From contig NC_064036.1 in assembly GCF_932526225.1 (NCBI RefSeq), positions 2,667,501 through 2,731,500 of the forward strand: a DNA stretch of 64,000 nucleotides, written 5' to 3'. The DNA comes from Nematostella vectensis (lineage: Eukaryota; Cnidaria; Anthozoa; Actiniaria; Edwardsiidae). Position 1 is the first letter of the stretch; every line of letters starts with the position of its first letter. The notes below the pieces were generated by a model that saw only the letters and a list, made by a program, of their open reading frames with translations, made no database searches and was not told the DNA's origin. Positions 1 through 25,308 of the stretch are shown piece after piece. A program made the translations under genes and the position numbers.

Positions 1-14632
<14,632 letters not shown>

Positions 14633-14715
14633 ATCTAGACGACACGAGTGGCCTATGATAACAAGGAATGCTTTGGGGTCTAAGAACTGACTATTATTGG
14701 AACTTGACACCCTAG

Positions 14716-14784
14716 CAACAGCCGTTCTGGACTCGTCACGCTGGGCGGCACTTGAGCTAGCGTGACAAATCCAGAACGGCTGCG
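14716..14784. repeat. Short foldback element
   Basis: cagccgttctggactcgtcacgct on the left and tagcgtgacaaatccagaacggctg on the right are inverted repeats with a short spacer. This is a small MITE-like hairpin in the 3' UTR or downstream region of the glucosidase gene. Confidence 0.7.
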
Positions 14785-14875
14785 ATGGAAACTACTGTCA
14801 CTTGTGTATGGTTGATATGGCGGAAAGTAGACAAAAATGATATTATGTAGAAGAACATGACCATGATAACATAAC

Positions 14876-14881
14876 AATAAA
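14876..14881 (+). terminator. Poly(A) signal AATAAA, glucosidase gene
   Basis: AATAAA about 245 bp after the TAA at 14630-14632 is the first canonical signal downstream. The convergent neighbour ends its coding region at 15130, so the two 3' ends face each other across about 500 bp. Confidence 0.6.
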
Positions 14882-15129
14882 AGATTAGCATTTTACCAGT
14901 TTAATTTCGATACTATTAACACTATATACAAATTTACAATTACCAAAAACTATTGCAATCTCAAGTTAATTTGGGGGTCTTCTTTACTATCGTGTGTCCA
15001 ATATATTATTTGCACGGTCAATTAATCTTAGATTTTACCCTAAAGGGTACTACCCCGGAAAGCGGCCAAAAGGTACTGGGTGCCATGGATACCAGGGCAC
15101 TAAGAATGAACATAGACAAGATGAAAAAG

Positions 15130-18100
15130 TCACGCGGTATCTGGAGGCTCTGCAAATTTCACGTATCTCGCCTGTGTTCTTGTATTCATCTCAATCTTTG
15201 GCTCCTCTTTGTTATCACTACTTCCCGTTCTGCTCGACGTGGAATCACAGGCCTGGCTACCCTCACCGCCAGGTGTACCACAGACTCGACTACCAGCCCA
15301 GTCGATACCCACATCTGTAATGGGAGTTGCAGGGCTGGATACCAACGAGTGAATTTTTAGACTGGCACCTGACCCCTCGTATGCTGGGGGTGTGGCTGTA
15401 CTCCTTAAGGGCGTGGCCGTACCGCTGCCCTGGGTAGCTAGGACCCTGCGCCCCTCCTGCCTGCGCCTGTCCGCCTCTGCCTCCTGCTCCTCCTCGTGCA
15501 ATTGCTTACGCCACTGTTTGTGGATGACAGACATGAGGTCGGTGTTCAGGCGTGTGCTGTAGTCGACCGGAGGCTCAGCGGCAGCAGTTGCTAGAAGGAT
15601 CTCTTGTCTAGGAAAAGAGAACATGGAAACCAGTTTGACAATTGCTGAGTCATGAAAAATATAGCCACGGCGGAACTGTGAACATCACGATTTAGTCGTA
15701 TGCGACTTGCCCGCGACAACTTTACAACTCGAGTCAATGCTCTGCTCAACTTTGAAAGTCGTAGAGTGTAAAGTCAATGCTCGACTTTGAAAGTCGTAGA
15801 GTGTAAAGTCAATGCTCGACTTTGAAAGCCGTAGAGTGTAGAGTCAATGCTCGACTTTGAAAGCCGTAGAGTGTAAAGTCAATGCTCGACTTTGAAAGTC
15901 TTAGTGTGTAATTCATGGCTAAGGCATGTCGTAGGCGGGTCGCATACGACTGAATCGTACTAAATCAGCCTTAAGGTATTTTTTATCGGTGAACGTGAGC
16001 TCGTCCCTCATTTCACTGAACGGTAAAGTCTGCCGGAGACTGAGAATCGGATCAATATATGTCGGTGTTGAAGATACTGTACCTTAATGATGGTCGTGTC
16101 TGACCCTTGGATACCACCTGCGGTTTGGCAACCCGGTTAGCACGTGACCTTGATCGTGTCGTCACTTCCGGTTCAGGCACTACAGGCGGAAGTGGGGGCA
16201 GCATGAGTGCCGTGAGACTTTCTGCGATGTGTGTCGGTAGAGAGCGCATGCTCGCCTCTGACTGCACCTTGGTGTCTAAGTCCACTTCAACCTGGGGTAC
16301 AGCGAAGATAAGTGGATGAATACAGCGAAGATAAGCCGATGAGTACAGCGAAGATAAGCCGATGAATACAGCGAAGATAAGCCGATGAGTACAGCGAAAA
16401 TAAGTCGATGAGTACAGAGAAGATAAGATACAGCGAAGATAAGTAGATGAGTACAGCGAATATAGGTTGAAGGCAATGCGTGGAAACCAGCGAACATAAG
16501 TTAAAGGCAATGTGTGGAAAACAGCAAGGATATATGAGCGCTATGGTGAAATAAAGCAAAGATTCATAAAGGCAATTCTTAAAATAAAGCAGACATGTGA
16601 AGGTCATATTTGGAAACCCAGTGCATGGAATGCTTCGGACTTGAGATGTCTAATTTTGTAATAATTCAATTTGCCGCAATCTTTGCCCTCTTCATTTACT
16701 ACTGGATGCTAAAGAAAATTTTCTCATACTCGGCTAGCCGTCCTTCTGTATTGGCCATTCGTTGTTCAAGATCTTTATTCGGGTTCAGGATTCCTGTGGC
16801 GACAAATTGCCACAGGAAGCCTGAAATCAGGGAAATCCTCACAATAGAGCCGGCTGCAAGAAGGCTAAGCCACTAACCTGCGCTAACTTGAGAGCCTCCA
16901 GTACTCTTGGATCCCGCTCAGCGGAGTGATGCTTCATCAAGGAGTTCCAGGCCACAGAGCGAAGGCCATCTTTAACGCTGTTGCCATGGCAATGACGACA
17001 TACTCGTACCAGTCCGTGAACGGCCGCGAATCTCACGCGCCAGCTCCAGTCCCTCACAGGTTCCCCTGCTGAAAGACCAGGCCTGGTTACTTTAAAGATA
17101 TCCCGCGTGACCATCAAAATTTGACTGACAACTAAAACATGGCATTAAAAAAAGGTAAAAGAACCTCTAGGTATAATTCCGGAAGTTCTTTTCTGAAGGG
17201 ATGAACTCGTAAAAACTATTGTAGCAAAGATTATATCAAAAGCCAATCTTTCACGGTAGATCTTTAAAGATTACGTACCAGAATCGAGTAAATAATAATG
17301 CTATAGTGACGTAATGAAATATATGCGAATGAAATGTACATTAAAAATGGTTTCATTGTATTGGAAGAGCATAAAATAATACATCACAACGAAATGTTTA
17401 TCAAAAAGATATTCCAATATTCAAAATAAAACCAAGACAATATTGTCAAGCAAAGGCCCTGAGTACGTTAGTCGTTAATCAAATGATATCCCAAGCTGTT
17501 AGCCTTATGGGCGTGGTTCCCCTTGTGGGCGTGGTGGGTGTGTATCTACACCTACACGCATCGCGAGGAAACTCAAACTTCAACAAGTCAATCAACCCCA
17601 TGCCGCTTCTGACCCCACCATCTGACTTCCGGAACACCTCTGGCTTCCGGTAAGCCTCGCTTCCAAGGAGAGCGACTTTCTGGATGTGCGAGGAGCAGCC
17701 GTTGAGTGCTACTGACGTCATAGTCTCAACATAGAGGTACGCTAGTTCCCAGGGCCAGCCAAGTAGGCCCGTGTAGTCCGGGAGTAGAGTTGTTGCTGTT
17801 TTTTGGGTTGTGGTTACGTCAGATTCAGCAACTTCCTCAGCTGTGAAATAAGAGTAGAAGTAGCACTTTTCAGTATGCCAGAAAAAAACATAAACATCGA
17901 TAGGTCTACGGAGAAATATCAGACCTCGGTCCTCTCTGTAACCGTACCATTAGTCAAAAAGTAACCGAACCGCAAATCTTTCGTAGCCACAAATGAGCTG
18001 TAAACATCGCTTTCGGATAGCCAGGATTTAGATTTGCCGACAAAACAAGTGTGGGTCTGGTACTGTCACGCACTCACTTCGTTCTGGTACTGTCACGCAC

Positions 18101-21100
18101 TCATCTCGGTCTGAGTCTGGTACTGTCACACACACACACCTTGGTCCGAGTCTTAGTACTGTCACGCACTCAACTTGGTCTGGTTCTAGTACTGTCACGC
18201 ACTCACCTTGATCACCTTGGTCTGGTACTGTCACGCACTCACCTTGATCACCTTGGTCTGGTACTGTCACGCACTCACCTTGGTCTGGTTCTGGTACTGT
18301 CACGCACTCACCTTGATCATCTTGGTCTGGTACAGTCACGCACTCACCTTGATCACCTTGGTCTGGTACTGTCACGCACTCACCTTGATCACCTTGGTCT
18401 GGTACTGTCACGCACTTACCTTGATCACCTTGGTCTGGTACTGTCACGCACTCACCTTGATCACCTTGGTCTGGTACTGTCACGCACTCACCTCGTTCTG
18501 GTACTGTCACGCACTCATCTCGGTCTGAGTCTGATTCTGTCACACACACACACCTTGGTCCGAGTCTTAGTACTGTCACGCACTCACCTTGGTCTGGTTC
18601 TGGTACTGTCACGCACTCACCTTGATCACCTTGGTCTGGTACTGTCACGGAGCTTCCACGGGTCTGCGCACTGTACAGACTTCCTTTAGTCGTCTCTCGC
18701 TCCAGTCCCTCGGGAAATGAAGAGCCTGAGCTAGTGCCAGGCGCCGTGTTGACCTGCTCAGCGGTCTGGAACCGAACGCTGCCTGAATGCTTTCCGGACC
18801 TTGGCTTAACGGTGCGTTCCTTCTCGTCATCATCCGAGGAACTCTCGTCGCCTAGAGTGTGTGATCCCTGTGGTGCGTTCTTGGAGAGGTTACTTTGCGT
18901 ACGCCGTTCCTTGCGTAGCCTTTCACTGCTCTTCTTCCTTGTTCCAGTCCTCACGCTCTCCACACTACTGACGTCAGCAAGGCTTGCGTCAGATGAGGCA
19001 TTGCTTTTCTGATCATTGGACCTGTAGGATATAGGAAGATGCCTTCAGAAATACAAAAAAGGAATGGTAGTGGGTGATAGCAGATGCTGGAAAAGCACGG
19101 ATGGTATGCTAGCGTGCCGGCCTCTCCCCTCAGTGACCCAGGCCCGAATCCTGGCTCTGCGGATTTTTTTTTCCTTGATTCGAATTTGTGTAACAATTAG
19201 TTGAAGTTATTTATACTGTGTTTTTAGTCTTTTCGGATATGGAGGGATAAGCCAGAGGTCCCTTCTCTTCAAGCTGCGCAACGCTAACCTGAATCAAAGG
19301 GACGAAAAAGAACCACTGACGCAATAAACCTCTGACAATGACCACCCCCAGCGACTTGCTAACCAATACACACACGGGGGCCCTTGATTCGGAGCCTAGG
19401 TGAGTTGAGCCTTCTCCAGGAGAACTGATGCAAGGTCAGGGCCGTAGCAGGGGTTGGGCACTGGGGGCACGTCCTCCCCCCTCAATATTTTGAAAAAATA
19501 TAAGAACAAGGCCAATAGAGACGTGGCTGTGCCTCCCCCAATATTTTCTTAATGGGAAATAGATGGGAAATACAGGATGACACGAGCCTTTTACGCCGCA
19601 GAAAAGCTATTTTGGACCTCTCAGTAGCAGCAGGTGTGTTTTTAGCGCAAAAATTAGTGCATGTCAACACAATTAACACTGCATAAAAACGTAAGAGCAT
19701 TAGGGGAAGAAGTCAATAACTAAGTCTTTGTTACCTCAGGCTATCGGTGTCGTCGGTGTCCGCCCGAGAATGGCGCCCCTCTTTGTCCAAAAAGCTCAGA
19801 CTGGCAAAATCTCGTAGACCTCTGACGATACTTGGTGTCTGACCTACTGAGAAGAACTCATCCAATTCCCCGCCCTCGCCTCCAACCTCGTGAGAAGCCT
19901 GGTGACCAGTGAACGACGATAGACAATTCTCACACATGTGATGAATATGCAACGCATGCACTTCAGAGATTTCCGCTGGTCTAGCAAGCACGCCCGAGGC
20001 TAATGCCTGGAATGTCTGTAAGATTGTAAGGTCGTTAGAAGACGCATGGGCAAGAATGAGAAACGCGCATGACACATCAAGCCACGACTCATTGGCCAGG
20101 CCTGTAGCGCAGATTGAAAGTCCTCGGATAGCTTGATTGAGCCCAGTGCCTCTGTGAGTTAAACTACGCCACACGTCCAACACGTGCCAAAGGGTGACCG
20201 ACATCTCCCGAGGACATTCCAGAACGGAGGAGCCTCGCTGTTGACTTGGCGGATTGCTGTATTCGTTGAATTCCTGAAAAACAACCACACGCTCAGTTTC
20301 CATTTAGCGTCAGTTTGGTCCAGTTTCTAATGTCAAATGGCGATGCATTACTTCTCTGTCACCTCTCCAGCATTAGGCGGGAGTCTCAAGATTTTCGACC
20401 CCTTCTCCCGCTCTCCCGCGTTGAGCACCAAATCTTTCGGTTTTTAGCGATTTTTATCGCTTCCGAAAAATTATTTTATAGAAAATCATCATTTTGTCTA
20501 TTCTCTATTAAAATATTTGAAACAAAAATTCCCTTGCGTAGCGCAATTTATCTAACAGCTTTGTGAGATCTATAAGTGGATTTGTTTGCAAGTTTAACCC
20601 ACCCCTCCCCCAAAAATGAATATACCCCACCCCTCACCCCAAAAAATTCTCAAGCCTTAGGTTTTTCAGAGGTTGACAGGTATGTCACCGCTCCACCACG
20701 CCTGCTGACTTTTTGCCAGGCTATTCCACAAACCAGACACTCTTAGGTAATGTTGGTGACCTATAACAAGGTTATCTTTCAAGTTCAGCCCTCTACATCA
20801 AAACTCCTGATGAAGAAAACTAAACTCAGCTCTAGGGCTGAGCTCGATCTCTTTGAATTTCCCAAACCACTGGAGGTGGACACTGGGCAGAGTAACTGCA
20901 TTGTTTATCAAATATTCTGTTATAAGAAATTGGTGTGTTTAAGAAAGTACATATTTTCAGTTCTTTACCTCTTCTAATATCTTTTCCATGTGAAGTGAGT
21001 GAGGATTGGTTTTAGCACCAAGAGACTGGGCAGGCGAGGCTGCTCCTGTGCTAGTCCCCCCCTGATTTTTCTCTTGTCTAGTTGGATAGTCAGGGGGGAG

Positions 21101-24100
21101 CTTTACTCCCTTGCAGATAAGGTATCCCTGTGGGAAATAATCACTAAGCTAAATTCATACCATAACATGATTTTGTTTTGTGCTTTAAAATTATCCTCAT
21201 ATTGTAGATAAGTGCTTAGATGAACAAAGCCTCAGGAAAAAATAGAGTCAAAGTTACAGACATTAGCTCATACATTTACATAATGTAAACAATATTCACA
21301 AAATCGAGGAGCATGTGTCCGGCACAAGTAGCGCCTGTTACCCATTTTGTTCTTCTATATTTATATCTTAAAGAGTAAGCGCAATTTGGTTCTTTGCTTA
21401 TGAGTGTCACCAGTTTATTGTATGTATTCATATATTGTAACAGTTGATCTTCATTCAGCCTGATGAAATATAGGTGCTTAAAAAACCTGGTTGCCTCTTT
21501 ATTGAGTTTATATACCGTGGACGTTTTGTTAGATATAGATTTTGCATGGATAGATATTCCAAGAAAATCATATTTTATTCATTTCATCTCATTTAATTTG
21601 TGTATTCACTGACAACAAAAAGAGTGAGTCTAACACTCAGCACCCCTCCTAACCTGTGTATCTCCTCTAGCTCTCTGGAGAGCCATCTTTGTATGGTCCC
21701 TACTTACCACTTCAGTTATGAAACGAAGAGCAAGTAAGGCTCCTGGGAATGACTTGTAAATGTACTGCTGCTCAGATACCCCTGTAGGTAGCAAGCAAAT
21801 GGAATAAAATGATATCAAGTGTAAATGGGAATAGGGGAGAAAAGATAGGAGATACTTCTGCAGGTAGCAAGCAAATGAAATAAAATGATATCAAATGTGA
21901 ACGGGAATGAGATAGGAGAAAGGGTAAAGAAGATGCAGAAGCAAATGGGATGAAATGATATCAAGTGTAAATGGGAATAGGGGAGAAAAGATAGGAGATA
22001 CTTCTGCAGGTAGCAAGCAAATGAAATAAAATGATATCAAGTGTAAATGGGAATGAGGGAGAAAAAGATAGGAGAAAGGCTATAAAAGATGTAGAAGCAA
22101 ATGGAATGAAATGATATCAAGCGTAAATGGGAATGAGGGAGAAAAAGATAGGAGAAAGGGTATAGAAGATGCAGAAGCAAATGGGATGAAATGATATCAA
22201 GTGTAAATGGGAATGAGGGAGAAAAAGATAGAAGAAAGGGTATAGAAGATGTAGAAGCAAATGGAATGAAATGATATCAAGTGTAAATGGGAATGAGGGA
22301 GAAAAAGATAGGAGAAAGGGTATAGAAGATGCAGAAGCAAATGGGATGAAATGATATCAAGTGTAAATGGGAATGAGGGAGAAAAAGATAGGAGAAAGGG
22401 TATAGAAGATGCAGAAGCAAATGGGATGAAATGATATCAAGTGTAAATGGGAATGAGGGAGAAAAAGATAGAAGAAAGGGTATAGAAGATGTAGAAGCAA
22501 ATGGAATGAAATGATATCAAGTGTAAATGGGAATGAGGGAGAAAAAGATAGGAGAAAGGGTATAGAAGATGTAGAAGCAAATGGAATTAAATTATATCAA
22601 GCGTAAATGGGAATGAGGGAGAAAAAGATAGAAGAAAGGGTATAGAAGATGCAGATGACATAGAAGTTGGCAAGCAAAGAAAAGGGAGGGAGTTAGAGTT
22701 GATAATATTTATATTACCTTCAAGGTACTGTTTCAATGACACCCTGTCTTCTTCATGGCCCTGGAAAAGGATGTTTTTAATGTGTGAAAAGATAGCAAAC
22801 ATTTTTACTATAAAACCATTGTTAAAAGCTACAATTAATAACAGTTCTGGTAATGCTTCATGAACAATAATTGCTTCCTCTCTATGGCCAGCTAGATGGC
22901 ACAAGGGTATAACCAGCCTTTGGAAAAAGGCTGCTCTTGTAAATACTAATAATATTTGTCTTTTTCCTTGCTCTTTTCATTCCTACATTTTACTCAAGAA
23001 ACTTAAGTACTCTCACCTCAACCTCCCCTTCCCCCCCCACACACACTCCACCCCCCTGCTTGAGGTCACCACCTTATATGGCAAGATAGGAGTTAATTTG
23101 GTGTTAATGGTGTTAATTTGTTAAACCCGCCTTCCTGAGCTGTCTCACCTGTAGGTTGTTTGTCTGGTGAGCATGGTACAGCCTGATAAACACAAGGTGG
23201 CCCATCTGTAATAAAAATATACTGTATTAATACAAGGTGGCACATCTGTAACATATATAACTATTCATTACTCCTTATTCAAGAACTTGACTACTTTGGT
23301 ATTTTGCATGCGCTTACTTAAAAGTGTATAGTGTATACCTTTAGCAGTTTCAGCTCTCCTGTCCTTAAAAATGGCTGGTTTAAGCCACTCTTTCTCAGCC
23401 AGTGGAGAACACTTTTTGCCAAATAGAACAAACTATAAATCAGAGGATCAGAATTAGGGGCATGGATTAAAGATCAATAAAATGAAAAAAAACCTGAACC
23501 ATACCTCGGAATGTGGCTTGTTGATAATGGGGCCTGAGTTACCGAGGCTATCAGGACTTCTAGAGACTCTAGTAAAACCAGAACATAAACAATAAATATT
23601 TTAAGTTGTGATGGAAAAATAATGTAAACAAAAATAAAATAATAAAATTATATTTATTCACATAGGGTTACACTTTAACATATGATAGGGTGGTCTTAAA
23701 CACCCTATTCAAAGAATGTCCAATTCTATAAAGACTAATAAATTTAGACTGGGGTATTTTTATTTGTCAATAACAACACAAACCTTCTTGTATTCCCCTA
23801 TTGTTGATTTGAGCAAGAAGAGTTAGCTCAGCCCAGGCTTTTGGTATGTTAACATGATTGCCTTCACCTCTGCCACTTAGACCAACACGGCGCTAAAGTA
23901 AAAATAAAAAAATGCTTTATATACACTGCTTCATGGGGTTGTGCCCTGGAATAGCAGATATTGTGAAAAAGGTGATAAGACTTATTCTAAAGGTTTTAGG
24001 TTAGTTTAACTCGCATGGCAGGCTCGTACCCAGGATTTCTAAGAATCTAACCAGCCCAGAAGAACAAAAAGGGATTTTTGTAGTATCTTCATTGCACGGT

Positions 24101-24915
24101 TATTATTGGATCTAGTTTGACATTTAGATTTATAACATATTACTATAGTGACCTAGAATGCCCTTTTTTATCAAATTTTCTTATGCTTTATAGTTTTGTC
24201 TACTAATAACTGAAGTGGACCTTCCGCCGTTGTTGGGGGTGCACCCCCCCCCCCCCCCCCGTGGGTACGGGCCCGCATGGGTGGGGGAGGGAGGAGTGCC
24301 ACATGAATTTTTTTATAAAATAGACCTGTCAGGTCAGTTTTCAGGGAGCAAGGTGAAGGAATAATCAAAATATTGTAGCATCATGGGTGGAAAGTGGGCC
24401 CTGCCCCTATTTCCAGAGATTAAAAGACACAGATGTTTGAATTCACCTTTGCCCTCATGAGCATCTTTGATGCAGTCGGCAAAAGAGTCTGTTGATCATC
24501 ATAGTTACTGTCATTGAACTGCGAGGAATAATTGGAAGTAAGATGACAGTTAGATTTAATTTATTTTTTCGTGAAAGGCAAAGCAAAATAATAAATAAAA
24601 ACTATAAAGCAGATATGGCAAATCCACAAAAAAAGCGATCTAACATTACGTACCTTGGCGACAAAGTCATCTGAGACTTCAGATAAAAGTCTTCTAAAAC
24701 AAAAATAAAAACATCATTTCTCTTAAGCTAACTTAATCTTTGCACATCAATAATTTGCAAATAACGTTACATAACAGAACTTACTTAGTACGAGCATAGG
24801 TGTTAGGTACATTTCCCACGGTTGCTTTTTGTTCTAATCTCTGCTCAAGGCTTACTCTTTGGCTGTGAGAAATTATCCCAAATTTGTGCACAACTGGAAC
24901 TTTATCAATAGGCAT
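15130..24915 (-). CDS. Large alpha-helical protein, possibly TMEM232-related, 16 exons
   Basis: Exons in transcript order: 24915-24785, 24693-24654, 24488-24447, 23892-23784, 23568-23505, 23411-23339, 23205-23149, about 22970-22718, 21781-21708, 21127-20969, 20273-19735, 19021-18621, 17840-17556, 17131-16878, 16291-16083, 15607-15130. With these boundaries all phases agree and give about 1055 residues. The start of exon 8 (22970 or 22945) and the 17556/17131 junction (alternative 17552/17124) are uncertain. The protein starts MPIDKVPVVHKFGIISHSQR. It contains helical stretches such as HVNIPKAWAELTLLAQINN, an internal domain around WPWELAYLYVETMTSVALNG and WRVRFAAVHGLVRVCRHC, and a charged coiled-coil segment (WRKQLHEEEQEAEADRRRQE) before a low-complexity tail. 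The resemblance to TMEM232, a sperm-associated protein, is from memory and unverified. Exon 12 encodes a Ser-rich linker ending in DQGDQG repeats that contain the donor. The gene shares a promoter with the PWWP gene. Confidence 0.75.
15688..15960. mobile_element. MITE with internal 35-bp minisatellite
   Basis: Terminal inverted repeats: cgatttagtcgtatgcgac at 15688 against gtcgcatacgactgaatcg near 15940-15958. Inside are about five copies of a 35-bp unit (gtagagtgtaaagtcaatgc then tcgactttgaaagtc) at 15731-15915. The element lies in the last intron of the TMEM232-like gene. Confidence 0.75.
16298..16465 (-). repeat. 23-bp minisatellite adjoining a splice acceptor
   Basis: About seven copies of tacagcgaagataagccgatgag. 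Read on the - strand this is a pyrimidine-rich cttatcttcgctgta array. It runs straight into the acceptor ccccag whose exon starts at 16291, so the polypyrimidine tract of this intron is itself the repeat. Confidence 0.85.
18050..18645 (-). repeat. In-frame minisatellite carrying repeated splice donors (exon 12)
   Basis: Units of 24-36 bp on the - strand encode DQGDQGECVTVP, EPDQGECVTV and related peptides. The reading frame stays open from exon 12 to about 18028. The first unit contains caag|gtgagt at 18621/18620. Using it leaves one base (g), which matches the next exon (17840) that starts with two bases of a codon (ct, giving Ala). About eleven units contain GTGAGT (ACTCAC on +), always in the same phase. 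Any of them could serve as donor without changing frame. Confidence 0.85.
19100..19172 (+). other. Possible tRNA-derived (SINE-like) fragment
   Basis: ccagg-cccgaat-cctgg forms a 5-bp stem with a 7-base loop that resembles a T-arm and B box. It is preceded by an A-box-like tagcgtgccgg and followed by ggattttttttt, a possible pol III terminator. I could not close a convincing acceptor stem, so a functional tRNA is unlikely. It lies in intron 11 of the TMEM232-like gene. Confidence 0.3.
20351..20684. mobile_element. MITE copy A (same family as 47103-47438, inverted)
   Basis: It shares the whole interior with the element at 47103-47438, read in the opposite direction: gcattaggcgggagtctcaag, agcgatttttatcgcttccg, gcgtagcgcaatttatctaac and gttgacaggtatg at the right end. 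The left terminal repeat (ctctgtcacctctcc) is degenerate. Located in intron 10 of the TMEM232-like gene. Confidence 0.8.
21783..22672 (-). repeat. 80-bp minisatellite adjoining the exon 9 acceptor
   Basis: About 11 units, period 80 bp in the regular part (tatagaagat recurs at 22161, 22241, 22321, 22401, 22481, 22561, 22641). The unit closest to the exon contains the acceptor itself (on +: ctgtaggtagcaagcaaatg, exon starts 21781); a further copy reads ctgcaggtagcaagcaaatg. The variants gcagaag/gtagaag and aggag/agaag recur every three units in part of the array, giving a weak 240-bp higher order. Confidence 0.9.
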
Positions 24916-25308
24916 CGTTTTACAAACGTAGAGCAAGAGATCTATAAAAAACGTCTTGAATCAGGCGGATCTAACACATAAAACCTACCGATGTGTGTAC
25001 AAAGAAATGAAAAGTAAAATTTTCGTCGTAGCTCATGGAAAATCAGTAAATAAACAAGTCAATTTGTCAAAACTGAACCCAAGAAACGTCCGCCATTGAT
25101 GCGTTGCCTAGGAACAACACACAGGGAGCCCACAAAAGTTATAAGCTAGTGCATGACGGGAAAGCGTCCCCAGGCTCACGCGTCTTCCCCGGTCGCCATC
25201 TTGGATTCTGCAACATTCAAACTAGACATGTTCTCGTATTGATTAAATTTTCAGAACATTGCAAACAGCTTGCCTCAGAAGATTGGCTTTGGGTTGTGGA
25301 AGGGGAAA
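24916..25308. promoter_or_regulatory. Bidirectional promoter, TMEM232-like (-) / PWWP gene (+)
   Basis: Only 393 bp separate the two start codons. A YY1-type motif, gccatcttgg, lies at 25194-25203. No TATA box is obvious. Shared control of the divergent genes is inferred from spacing alone. Confidence 0.55.

Noticed and set aside
14953-15360. Short + strand frames opposite the last TMEM232-like exon
   Set aside because: They are antisense shadows of the coding exon at 15607-15130; no family features.
18028-18620. Treating the whole repeat frame as the end of the TMEM232-like protein (stop near 18028)
   Set aside because: A strong GTGAGT donor in the first unit joins in phase to the good exon at 17840, and further exons follow. 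The longer frame may be an isoform only.
23031-23100. Possible extra TMEM232-like exon on - between exons 7 and 8
   Set aside because: The G-rich frame bounded by ag and gtgag gives low-complexity sequence; the phase can be satisfied by the 22970 start of exon 8 instead.
24242-24260. Poly-C/G runs (24242, 34252, 43937, 50491, 57451, 60082) as possible functional elements
   Set aside because: Simple homopolymers, also prone to assembly error; no consistent context.
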